Positions 7,783 through 18,388 of a stretch of DNA of 64,000 nucleotides are shown here, one piece after another; the first letter of the stretch is position 1, and every line of letters begins with the position of its first letter. Source of the DNA: Kitasatospora sp044457565 (GTDB lineage Bacteria > Actinomycetota > Actinomycetes > Streptomycetales > Streptomycetaceae). The DNA lies in contig NZ_JBITGZ010000016.1 in assembly GCF_044457565.1 (NCBI RefSeq), positions 1 through 64,000 of the forward strand, in the 5' to 3' direction. The position numbers were made by a program, and so were the translations under genes. The notes beneath the pieces are model-generated. The model was not told where the DNA came from, ran no database searches, and saw nothing but the letters and a program-made list of their open reading frames with translations.

Positions 7783-9705
7783 ATGATCGAGCTGCCCGCC
7801 GACCTGGCCGAGGTGCTCAAGACCGTCCAGAGCAGCCCCAACGGATCGGGCATCGCCTTCCCGGACGCCGACGAGGCCCGACTCGCCGAACTCGCCGCGG
7901 CCTGGGAGGCGTGGAACACCGCGGCCGACCCCCGGGTGCGGAGCATCGTGGCGAGCGCGCAGCAGGCGATGGCCCACATGTCCGGGGCGGCCGCCGACAA
8001 CTTCCAGCAGTACCTGGAGAAGTACGCCGGCCGCGACGACGCCCACGCCGTCACCACGCTGGAGGCCGGACTGACCATGGCCCGGTGCCTGCGGGGAGCG
8101 GCGGAGACCGTCACCCAGGCGAAGACGGCGATGGTGCAGCAGCTCAGCTCCACCAAGGAGTACCTGGACGCCGGCCTGCCCGGCGCCCTGCCCGAGGTCG
8201 CGGCCCGGTCCGAGGGCGTGCGGAAGACCGCCGACTCCTGCAAGGAGTACGCCGGACAGGTCGGCGCCGATGTCGATTCGATGCTTCGTCAGAGTGCGGG
8301 CCAGGTCGAGCGTATGACGGGTGCCGGCAAGGTCTGCCTGCTCGGCGGGGTGGGCACGGCCTACTCGGCGACGGCCGCCGCCGGCGAGGACAGCCCGGTT
8401 GACGGCGCCGCGGGCGGGGCCTCGGCCGTCGCGGCCCGGCCCGTGCTCGCCGGGCTGGGTGGGCCCGGCACGTTGCGGTCCGAGTTCGCCTCGGCGGAGG
8501 TGCCCGGGGCTGCTGCCTGCCGGCCGGGCACCGGCGCTCCGCCCGGGCTGAACCTGGCGGGCTTCTCCGGTGCCGCCGGCGGTGTGGGGCCGGGCTCGGG
8601 AGTGCCGGGGCCGACCGCCGGAGGTGTCGGTGAGGCGCCCGGCGTCGGGGTGTCGGCCGCGGGCACTCCGGGAGCAGTTGCGGCCAGGGCGGGCGGCGGG
8701 GCGCACGGCGTCGGAGGGTCCGGTGGGCTTGGCGGGGGCCGGGCCCGGGCGGGTGTGCCGTCGTTCAGCGGGTCCGGGGCGTTCGGTGGTGCGTCCGGCG
8801 CGTCCGCGCTCGCCGGGGCCGCGGGCGCGGCGGCCCGGGCCGGGACGGTGGGGCAGGCGGCCGGTGCCGGCTCGACCCGGCAGAGCATGGCCGCCGGCGC
8901 GGGGACGGGGACGGGCGCGAAGGCCGGGCCGGGCATCGGTGCGGGCGCGGCCGGCCGTAGCGGCATGGGCGGCATGCCCGGCGGCGGACACGGGCCGGCC
9001 GGCATGGGCGGTTCGCACGGCAAGGGCAAGCGCGCAGGCGGGCGCGGCTCGGCCCGCTCCAACCGATTCGGCCAGGAAGTCCCCGAGGACGAGGACGAGA
9101 TCCTCACCGACGCGGGCGTCCAGGGCCTGGCGGCGCAGGCACCCGCCGGCGACCGCGAGGCGCAGCGGGCGCGCCGGCGCTGGCTGGACGAGGCCCGTGC
9201 CGACGCGGCCGGCGGGCGGCACTGGACGGCCGATGCCGCGCCTGCGGCGGCGCAGGAGGAGCGGCCGCCCGCGGCGGGCAGTGACCTGCTCACCCAGCTG
9301 ACGAGTGTGGTGCTCGGTCCCCAGGCGGCGGGGGCGGCGGGGGCGGCGGGGGCGGCTGGGGCGGCTGGGTCCTCGGGGGCGTCGGGGGGCGGGCCGGGAG
9401 GTGGTGAGCGGTCGGCGGAGGCCGCCTACCTGGCCCAGCTCCAGGCCTCGGCCGGCCGTGGTCGCGGCGAGCCCGAACCGGGCGTGGGCGCTGCGGCCTC
9501 GGCGAAGGCGCCCGGCGGTGCGGCGGAGTCAGGTCAGCGGGCCCCGATCCGGGAGGAGGGCGGCTACCAGGTGCCGAGCCCCACCCTGCGGGCGGCACTG
9601 GCGAAGCTGGCGGCCTCCGGCGAGCTGGACAAGCCGCTGCCGGCCCCGGCGCCAGGAGCGGGGTCGAGGCCGGCACCGGCGGCGGGGGACGCGCCCCGGT
9701 CGTGA
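7783..9705 (+). CDS. large WXG100/CpnT-N-like protein with Gly/Ala-rich body
   Basis: 640 aa. The N terminus (about 1-190) starts ELPADL and continues through F-P-D-A-D-E and a helix rich in Ala, matching the all-helical domain at the N terminus of large secreted actinobacterial toxins (the CpnT-N/WXG100 type). The 10552-14091 product has a related N terminus (ELPESL, W-P-E-A-D-E). Residues about 200-430 are Gly/Ala/Pro/Ser low complexity. A charged patch follows (EVPEDEDEIL, about 428-440), then more low-complexity sequence including AAG repeats at 9326-9375. No catalytic domain is recognisable. It may be an ESX substrate, adaptor or scaffold rather than a toxin. It follows the small gene by 98 bases. 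Confidence 0.6.
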   Translation: MIELPADLAEVLKTVQSSPNGSGIAFPDADEARLAELAAAWEAWNTAADPRVRSIVASAQQAMAHMSGAAADNFQQYLEKYAGRDDAHAVTTLEAGLTMARCLRGAAETVTQAKTAMVQQLSSTKEYLDAGLPGALPEVAARSEGVRKTADSCKEYAGQVGADVDSMLRQSAGQVERMTGAGKVCLLGGVGTAYSATAAAGEDSPVDGAAGGASAVAARPVLAGLGGPGTLRSEFASAEVPGAAACRPGTGAPPGLNLAGFSGAAGGVGPGSGVPGPTAGGVGEAPGVGVSAAGTPGAVAARAGGGAHGVGGSGGLGGGRARAGVPSFSGSGAFGGASGASALAGAAGAAARAGTVGQAAGAGSTRQSMAAGAGTGTGAKAGPGIGAGAAGRSGMGGMPGGGHGPAGMGGSHGKGKRAGGRGSARSNRFGQEVPEDEDEILTDAGVQGLAAQAPAGDREAQRARRRWLDEARADAAGGRHWTADAAPAAAQEERPPAAGSDLLTQLTSVVLGPQAAGAAGAAGAAGAAGSSGASGGGPGGGERSAEAAYLAQLQASAGRGRGEPEPGVGAAASAKAPGGAAESGQRAPIREEGGYQVPSPTLRAALAKLAASGELDKPLPAPAPGAGSRPAPAAGDAPRS

Positions 9706-9822
9706 TCGGCCGTACGGAGAACAGGTAACGGGCGCCGTCGGCCGTAGGCCGCCACCCGCGCAATTCCCGCCCGCCGGTCGTCCGACCGGTCCGCGGCTCA
9801 AGTCGGTAGGGAAAGTCGAGTC

Positions 9823-10548
9823 ATGGAAGATCAATTCCGTACGAAGGTGCATGAGTTCGGCCGGACGGGGACGCCGGTCCAGCCGCGGGGGCTGGACACG
9901 GCGACGGCGGTGGTCGGTGGGGGACCGGGGCCCGGGATGGCGACGTTGACCGAGGTTGCGGGTCCGCCGGGGCCCGGGATGGCGACGGCGGTGGTCGGCG
10001 GGACGGCGAGGGGTGCGGCCACCCCTGCGGCCCAGGCTGCGGCCCAGGCTGCGGCCGCTGCCGAGGCCGCGAGTGCGAAGGCCAACGCCGGGACGGGCTT
10101 CGAGGTCACCCCCGAGCAGTACCGGGCGGCCGTCTCCCCGATGCTCGCCGCCTCGGACCGGGTCTCCACCGCGTACCTCGCCCTTGACAGCTTCCTGACC
10201 AGCATGAACGCCACCCACCCCTGGGGCAACGATCACGCGGGGCACCAGTTCGCCGAGGGCGGGAAGGGCTACCTCGCGTACAGCGCCGGCACGCTCAAGG
10301 GCCTCAAGGGCCTCCCGGCCGCGCTGCGCCGGGTGGCGGACGGTCTGAAGCTGATGGCGGAGAACTACGAGACCACCGAGCGGCGCGTCGTGGGGACCCT
10401 CAAGGGCCGCAAGGAGGAGCTCGACACGTACCGTCCCATGAACCCGCTCCCGGCGGCGGACGCGCTGCCGCAGGCGCCCGTACCGGTGGCACCGACCCTG
10501 CCCGCCCCCCACGTCGGCCCGATCGTGCACACCGGCGGGAGGCGCTGA
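9823..10548 (+). CDS. WXG100-type small partner protein
   Basis: 241 aa. The first 85 residues are Gly/Ala/Pro-rich with repeated P-G-P-G-M-A-T units. Residues about 90-205 form a helical hairpin with the turn H-P-W-G-N-D-H-A-G-H-Q-F, the W-G-x-D-x-x-G-x-x-F pattern typical of actinobacterial WXG100 partners. The tail is Pro-rich. It ends three bases before the large toxin-like gene, so the two are surely cotranslated and may form the ESX-type heterodimer or chaperone pair. The start ATG is preceded by AGGGAAAG. Confidence 0.65.
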   Translation: MEDQFRTKVHEFGRTGTPVQPRGLDTATAVVGGGPGPGMATLTEVAGPPGPGMATAVVGGTARGAATPAAQAAAQAAAAAEAASAKANAGTGFEVTPEQYRAAVSPMLAASDRVSTAYLALDSFLTSMNATHPWGNDHAGHQFAEGGKGYLAYSAGTLKGLKGLPAALRRVADGLKLMAENYETTERRVVGTLKGRKEELDTYRPMNPLPAADALPQAPVPVAPTLPAPHVGPIVHTGGRR

Positions 10549-10551
10549 CCG

Positions 10552-13500
10552 ATGGCTACCGAGCTTCCCGAGTCCCTCCAGTGGGTCCTGCTGCTGCTGG
10601 CCGGTACGCGTTGGCCCGAGGCCGACGAGGACAACCTGCGGAGCATGGCCGAGCACTGGCGCACCATGGCCCAGACCCTCAAGGACGTCGAGGAGTCGGC
10701 CGACGCCGCCGTCAAGCGCGCGTTGGTCGGCCAGGTCGGCGTGGCGGCCACCGGACTGTCCCGGTACTGGGACAAGTTCACCGTCGGCAAGGGCGAGGCC
10801 GAGCCGGGCGTCCTCCCCGGCCTGGCCAAGGCCTGCGAGGGCATGGGCGACATGCTGGAGTCGATGGCCAACTCCGCCGAGACGGCGAAGATCCAGATCA
10901 TCGCCCAGCTGGGCATTCTCGCGGTCGAGATCGCCACCGCCGAGGTGGAGGCGCCGTTCACCGCGGGCCTGTCGCTGGCCCAGATCCCGGTCATGGTCGG
11001 CATCAGCCGGACGGTCGTCCAGCAGATCCTGAAGAAGCTGGCCATGGAGGCGATGAAGTTCGCCGCCAAGCAGGCCGTCCAGATGGCGGCCATCAACCTG
11101 CTCGCGCAGAGCATCCAGGTCCTGGAGGGGCACCGCAAGGGCCTCGACCTGAAGGAGCTCGGCCAGAACGCGGCGGGCGGCGCCGTGGCGGGCGCCTCCG
11201 GCAACCTGCTGGGCAAGGGCATCGGCGCGGCCGGTTCCAAGCTGGGCGTCGGCAAGGCGCTGGGGACCGTCCCGGGCAAGATGGCTACCGGCGCGGCGGT
11301 CGGCGTGGGCGCGGACGTCATCACCCAGGCCGTCACCACCGGGACGGTGGACAGCCACAGCCTGCTCGGCTCCGGTCTCAGCGGAGCGAGCGCCGCCGGT
11401 CTGCACGCCGCGGGCGCCGCGGTCAACGAGCACTTCAAGGCACCGGTGGTGGACGTCCCGCACGGCGGGAGTCCGGGTGCCGGAGGCCCGGAGATCGCCG
11501 CCGGGGCGCACGGGCCGGAGCAGTCGCCGTCGGCGGCCTCGGGCAACTCGGCCGGCGCGGCCGGGGCGGAGGGCGGTGCGGGCACCGGTGGCAGCCGTGC
11601 AATGCCTGCGGCGTCCGAGCACGCGGCCGGGGCGGAGGCTCCTGCGGCGGCGGCCCATAACGCACCTGCGGGCGGTACGCACGAGGGCGTGCCCGCGGGC
11701 GGCGGTCAGCACCCGGCGGCGGGTGAGGGGACGGGCCCCGCTGCTGCGGGTGGTGCGCACGCGTCGGCGGCGGAGCCGGCCGGCGGCGCGGGTCATCCGG
11801 CGCAGCACGCGGCCTCGGGCGGCGGGGGCGCCGCACAGTCCCAGGCCCCGTCCCAGGCCCATCCGACGGCTCCGACGTCGGAGCACGGCGGTACGGGCAG
11901 TGGCTCGCCGGCGGCGGCTGCGGGCCACGGCGGTGAGGGCAGCACACCCGCGCATGCTCCGGCGGTTGCGGCGGACGGCGCGCCCCCCGCGCACGCCGGG
12001 GCCTCGCCTGGCCACGACGGTGGCACGCACACCCCGGTGGCGGAGGCGACGCCGTCGGGATCGCACGCGCCGGTGTCCGAGGGGACGCCTGCGCAGCATG
12101 CCGGCCCGGGCCCGTCGCACGAGGGCTCTCCGGCGCCCGTGGCGAACCACTCCTCGCTGCCGCCGCTCCACGAGGCCGCTGCGGTCAGCGCGCCGACGAT
12201 CGCGGCGCACGAGACTCCCCTCCCGGCCGGTGGCGGCCACCACGGGGGCGATGTGCCGCAGTTGCACGTTCCGCAGGGGGAAGCCGTGCCGGTGCACCCG
12301 ACTGCCGAAGGTGTGCCGCCGGTTCATCATGTGGCCGACGTGCCGCAGTTGCACATGCCGGTGGCGGAGGCGGCGCCGGTTCATCCGGTGGCGGAGGTTG
12401 CCCCGCCGGTTCATCATGTGGCCGACGTACCGCAGTTGCATGTGCCGGTGGCGGAGCCTGGCCCGATTCGTCCGGTGGCGGAGGTTGCTCCGTCGGCCCG
12501 TCATGTGGCCGACGTGCCGCCGCTGCATGTGCCGCAGACGGAGGTCACGGCACTTGCCGCTCCGGAGGCGCCGGTCCGCCCGGTCGGGTCCGGGGCCGAC
12601 GAGATCCGGCTCGCGAGTCCGGCCGAGAGCTCGTCCTCCGGTGCGGGCCGTCCGGTGGGCGGTATGCCGGACATTCACGCGACGCCGGTGCTGCCCGGCA
12701 GTACTACCGCGCCCGTCGCGAGTGCGTCGGCGTCGGCGGCTGCACATCCCACCGCGCAGCCGGGCCGGCCGAGCACTCATGCCCTGCAGTCCCTGGAGGG
12801 GTTCAGTACAGGCCCCGTCCACGCGGAGCCGGCGCGCCTTCCGGGGGTCCGCACCGAGCCGGCGCCCGGTCGGGGCGAGGCGGCAAGGCCGGGCCGCTCC
12901 CTGCACGAGCATCCGACGGGGATGACTGCGCTGGCCTTCCCGCTTCAGTCGTCCGCGACGCAGAAGGCGCTTCACAAGGTGCGCACGCTGCTGAAGCCGA
13001 CCGCTGTGCCGGAGGGCATGAAGAACCTCCTGACATATTCCCTGCCGCACCCGAGCTCCGGGGGCAAGTACCTGCACCCGCAGACCCACACGCTGGTACC
13101 CGTCCCGGCGATGCATTTCAACAAGCGTACGAACACGCTGAAGACCCATCTCGACCCGACAACGCTCAACGACCTCGCGCCGTCGGCGTTCGGCGAGATC
13201 AGGAACCTGGCGGCCGAGCCCGTTGCACGCTGGGCCCCTGAGAAGCTGGTTGCGAAGACTCAGGAGCGGGTCGAGGCGATGGCACGCATGGACTACCGGA
13301 CGGCCGACTACTGGGCGGCCCAGGACGCCCGTCGTGACCTGCTCGACTCCATGGTGGTGGCCAACACCCAGCGCAGGCCCGCAGGGCTGTCCGAGGAGGC
13401 CGTGGCCCACGTGGACTCGGTGCTGAGGGACGCTCCGGACGCCATCGCCGCCACTCGCCGGATTCTTCGGGACCACCCGGGGATCGTCCTGGGCGAGAAG

Positions 13501-14091
13501 CACGGGGAACCGCAGAGCTTCGACTTCCTGAAGAACAACATGGCTGCCCTCCGGCAGGAGGGGGTCAGCACCGTCTACCTGGAAGCGCTGCGCGGTGACT
13601 CCTTCCAGTCGCACGTGGACACCCATATGCGGACTCCGGTGGGGGCGGAGATGCCGCCGCTGCTGGACGCGATGGTCTCGCGCTACGAGGCCAAGCACGG
13701 CGAGGGCCTGCGGGCGACGATCGAGGCCGCCAAGGCCGAAGGAGTCGGAATCCGGGCGGTCGACGGGCACCCCGCCCGCCGCGAGGGCGATGGACCCTGG
13801 ACGCTCTACGACCGTGCCGCGCGGTTCAACACCTACGTGGCCGACGCTGTCGGACTGGGTCAGGCCGGGTCCGACGGGAAGTTCGTGCTGCTGGTCGGCA
13901 GGGCGCACGTCGGCCTGCATGATGCCCCCACCATGCCCGATCCGGCTAACCCGAACCAGGTCATAACCTCGCCCCTCGAGCACAGGATTCACTCCGAGCT
14001 GCCGGCACCCGGACTCTCCCAGTTGCTGAACGCTCCCGGGCTGGAGGTGAAGAACACGCCCGACGGCGAGCATTCCCTGCACCGGGTGTAG
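10552..14091 (+). CDS. candidate polymorphic toxin: CpnT-N-like domain, His/Pro-rich repeats, Tiki/EreA/ChaN-like C-terminal domain
   Basis: 1179 aa. Residues 1-200 are the all-helical CpnT-N/WXG100-like domain, starting TELPESLQWVL. Residues about 205-290 are Gly/Ala-rich with weak hydrophobicity. Residues about 300-790 are a low-complexity linker with Ala, Pro, Gly and His, including 29-residue repeats. From about 800 a folded C-terminal region begins. Near its end it has LGEKHGE (Gly981, Glu982, His984), then VYLEAL (Glu1011), and finally VGRAHVGLHD (Gly1116, His1119). This order is the signature of the EreA/ChaN/Tiki superfamily, which includes erythromycin esterase, ChaN and a domain of Pasteurella multocida toxin. 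Inference: a secreted hydrolase or toxin, probably metal-dependent. No adjacent immunity gene or ESX secretion core is visible. Confidence 0.65.
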   Translation: MATELPESLQWVLLLLAGTRWPEADEDNLRSMAEHWRTMAQTLKDVEESADAAVKRALVGQVGVAATGLSRYWDKFTVGKGEAEPGVLPGLAKACEGMGDMLESMANSAETAKIQIIAQLGILAVEIATAEVEAPFTAGLSLAQIPVMVGISRTVVQQILKKLAMEAMKFAAKQAVQMAAINLLAQSIQVLEGHRKGLDLKELGQNAAGGAVAGASGNLLGKGIGAAGSKLGVGKALGTVPGKMATGAAVGVGADVITQAVTTGTVDSHSLLGSGLSGASAAGLHAAGAAVNEHFKAPVVDVPHGGSPGAGGPEIAAGAHGPEQSPSAASGNSAGAAGAEGGAGTGGSRAMPAASEHAAGAEAPAAAAHNAPAGGTHEGVPAGGGQHPAAGEGTGPAAAGGAHASAAEPAGGAGHPAQHAASGGGGAAQSQAPSQAHPTAPTSEHGGTGSGSPAAAAGHGGEGSTPAHAPAVAADGAPPAHAGASPGHDGGTHTPVAEATPSGSHAPVSEGTPAQHAGPGPSHEGSPAPVANHSSLPPLHEAAAVSAPTIAAHETPLPAGGGHHGGDVPQLHVPQGEAVPVHPTAEGVPPVHHVADVPQLHMPVAEAAPVHPVAEVAPPVHHVADVPQLHVPVAEPGPIRPVAEVAPSARHVADVPPLHVPQTEVTALAAPEAPVRPVGSGADEIRLASPAESSSSGAGRPVGGMPDIHATPVLPGSTTAPVASASASAAAHPTAQPGRPSTHALQSLEGFSTGPVHAEPARLPGVRTEPAPGRGEAARPGRSLHEHPTGMTALAFPLQSSATQKALHKVRTLLKPTAVPEGMKNLLTYSLPHPSSGGKYLHPQTHTLVPVPAMHFNKRTNTLKTHLDPTTLNDLAPSAFGEIRNLAAEPVARWAPEKLVAKTQERVEAMARMDYRTADYWAAQDARRDLLDSMVVANTQRRPAGLSEEAVAHVDSVLRDAPDAIAATRRILRDHPGIVLGEKHGEPQSFDFLKNNMAALRQEGVSTVYLEALRGDSFQSHVDTHMRTPVGAEMPPLLDAMVSRYEAKHGEGLRATIEAAKAEGVGIRAVDGHPARREGDGPWTLYDRAARFNTYVADAVGLGQAGSDGKFVLLVGRAHVGLHDAPTMPDPANPNQVITSPLEHRIHSELPAPGLSQLLNAPGLEVKNTPDGEHSLHRV
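12250..12546 (+). repeat. 87-bp tandem repeat inside the toxin-like gene
   Basis: Three full copies and a 36-base partial copy of an 87-bp unit encode 29-residue repeats of the form D-V-P-Q-L-H-x-P, then E-x-x-P-V-H-P-x-A-E, then P-P-V-H-H-V-A. The copies are His- and Pro-rich and diverged by substitutions only, so the reading frame is under selection. Confidence 0.9.
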
Positions 14092-14180
14092 CCGGGGCAG
14101 GCGCCGGTCGGCGTCGGCCGGTAGCGCTACCTCCCGCCCGACGCCGGACGGCTGACCGATTCCTCTCTCCACCCCTGACC

Positions 14181-14219
14181 GCCCGGTCGCGCGCGTCCCC
14201 ACGCCGCGCGCGACCGGGC
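14181..14219 (+). terminator. strong hairpin terminator of the WXG100-type locus
   Basis: Perfect 15-bp stem GCCCGGTCGCGCGCG / CGCGCGCGACCGGGC with a 9-base loop, 90 bases after the toxin-like stop. The surrounding 14092-14490 region holds no gene I can support. Confidence 0.75.
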
Positions 14220-14225
14220 TCCGGC

Positions 14226-14263
14226 CCCCGGCCGCGTACACCCTCCCCCGGGCGCGGCCGGGG
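14226..14263 (+). terminator. second tandem hairpin
   Basis: Perfect 11-bp stem CCCCGGCCGCG / CGCGGCCGGGG right after the first hairpin, isolating the accessory locus from the ABC operon. Confidence 0.55.
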
Positions 14264-14490
14264 ACCGACCCGTCCGCTCGGCTCCCCCGCGGGCGAGCGT
14301 GGGCCGAGACCCGCCGAGGCCGGGCGCCGTCGGCCGGCGGGCTCGGCACTCCTCGTCCGCGGGGCCCAGGATCTGCTCCAGCGGGCAGGTGGCAAGCAGC
14401 AGGCCGGTCAGGCGGGGCGGTGTCGGCGCGGGCGCCGGGGCCGGGCCCCTGCCGGGGGCGCCCTTATGGGGCGCCTACTCGACGGGCGCA

Positions 14491-14496
14491 TACGAT
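14491..14496 (+). promoter_or_regulatory. -10 element, leaderless start of the hydrolase-ABC gene
   Basis: TACGAT eight bases before ATG 14505. No Shine-Dalgarno is seen, and this supports 14505 over the upstream ATG 14466. Confidence 0.45.
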
Positions 14497-14504
14497 CACT
14501 GTTC

Positions 14505-17306
<2,802 letters not shown>

Positions 17307-17400
17307 CGCCCGGGCCACCGATCCCGTGCCCGTGTGCGGCCGCGCACGTGCGCCCGTATCCGCGAGCGGCCGCCCGCCGCAGCCCGACCGGAGGTCACCC

Positions 17401-18285
17401 GTGAGCACCCCCGAAGCGCCCGGCGCCGCCCCGGACCACGCCGCCCCGGACCACGCCGCCGGGTACCGGCCGGGCCGGACCCTGCCGCTGCGGATCGAGG
17501 CCATGCGCCAGCTGCGCAGGCGCCGGACGATGGTGATCGGCGGGGTGCTGGCGGCGCTGCCGTTCGTCATCCTGCTGGCGTTCAAGATCGGCGGGACACC
17601 CGGCCGCGCGGACCGGACCACCTTCATCGAGCTGGCCACCGCGTCGGGCCCCAACTTCGCCGTCACCATGCTGTTCATGGGCACCGGGTTCCTGCTGGTG
17701 ATCCCGGTCGCGCTGTTCTGCGGCGACACGGTGGCGTCCGAGGCGAGCTGGTCCTCGCTGCGCTACCTGCTGGCGGCGCCGGTGCCCCGGGCCCGGCTGC
17801 TGGCCCGCAAGTTCGCTGTCGGGCTGGCCTTCTCGGGCGCGGCCATCCTGCTGCTCCCGGCGATCGGGCTGGTGGTCGGCACGGCGGCGTACGGCTGGGG
17901 TGACCTCAGGTTGCCCGCGGGCGCCGGCCTGCCCGCCGCCGAGGCGCTGCCCCGGATCGCGATCGCGGTGGCGTTCGTCTTCCTCGCCGAACTCGTCATC
18001 GCCGCACTGGCGTTCTGGCTCTCCACGGCCACCGACGCGCCGCTCGGTGCGGTCGGCGGCGCGGTGTTCGTCTCCATCATCACCGGCGTCCTGGACGCCG
18101 TCACCGCGCTCGGTGACCTGCGCGAGTGGCTCCCCGCGCACTGGCAGTACGCCTGGGCGGACGCCCTCCAGCCCCAGTTGGAGTGGGGCGGCATGCTCCA
18201 GGGCGTCTCGCTGTCGCTCTCGTACGCGGTGGTGCTGCTGGCGCTGGCGTTCCGCGGCTTCGCCCGCAAGGACGTGGTGTCCTGA
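17401..18285 (+). CDS. ABC-2 type transporter permease
   Basis: 294 aa with six predicted membrane helices: M-V-I-G-G-V-L near residue 42, then four central helices and a last one S-Y-A-V-V-L-L-A-L-A-F before the basic C-terminal F-A-R-K. The shape and the G-D-T-V-A-S-E segment match ABC-2 exporters. It is the natural partner of the fused ATPase just upstream. The GTG start has GGAGGT six bases upstream, which fixes it. The N-terminal 25 residues are Pro/Ala-rich with a duplicated P-D-H-A-A unit. Confidence 0.85.
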   Translation: MSTPEAPGAAPDHAAPDHAAGYRPGRTLPLRIEAMRQLRRRRTMVIGGVLAALPFVILLAFKIGGTPGRADRTTFIELATASGPNFAVTMLFMGTGFLLVIPVALFCGDTVASEASWSSLRYLLAAPVPRARLLARKFAVGLAFSGAAILLLPAIGLVVGTAAYGWGDLRLPAGAGLPAAEALPRIAIAVAFVFLAELVIAALAFWLSTATDAPLGAVGGAVFVSIITGVLDAVTALGDLREWLPAHWQYAWADALQPQLEWGGMLQGVSLSLSYAVVLLALAFRGFARKDVVS

Positions 18286-18291
18286 CGGGCG

Positions 18292-18342
18292 GCCGGGCCC
18301 GCGGTGCGCGTCCTGGCCGAGGACGGGCACCCCGGGCCCGGC
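18292..18342. terminator. long interrupted hairpin between convergent genes
   Basis: Outer stem GCCGGGCCCG / CGGGCCCGGC (18292-18301 with 18333-18342) encloses a GTGC/GCAC pair and an inner CGTCCT/AGGACG stem. It is suited to ending transcription from both the permease and phoD. Confidence 0.65.
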
Positions 18343-18388
18343 GGGGTCGCCGCACCGGGGTCGGTGCGGCCGGGTCACCGCACCCGGT

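Noticed and set aside
9326..9375. GGCGGCGGGGGC-type runs as a mobile or CRISPR-like repeat
   Set aside because: They encode an in-frame Ala-Ala-Gly stretch of a low-complexity protein; no spacers or ends of a mobile element.
9529..14349. 1606-aa minus-strand frame opposite the WXG100 genes
   Set aside because: Only low-complexity Arg/Gly/Ala/Leu sequence with no domain. The plus-strand genes have domains, ribosome sites and terminators.
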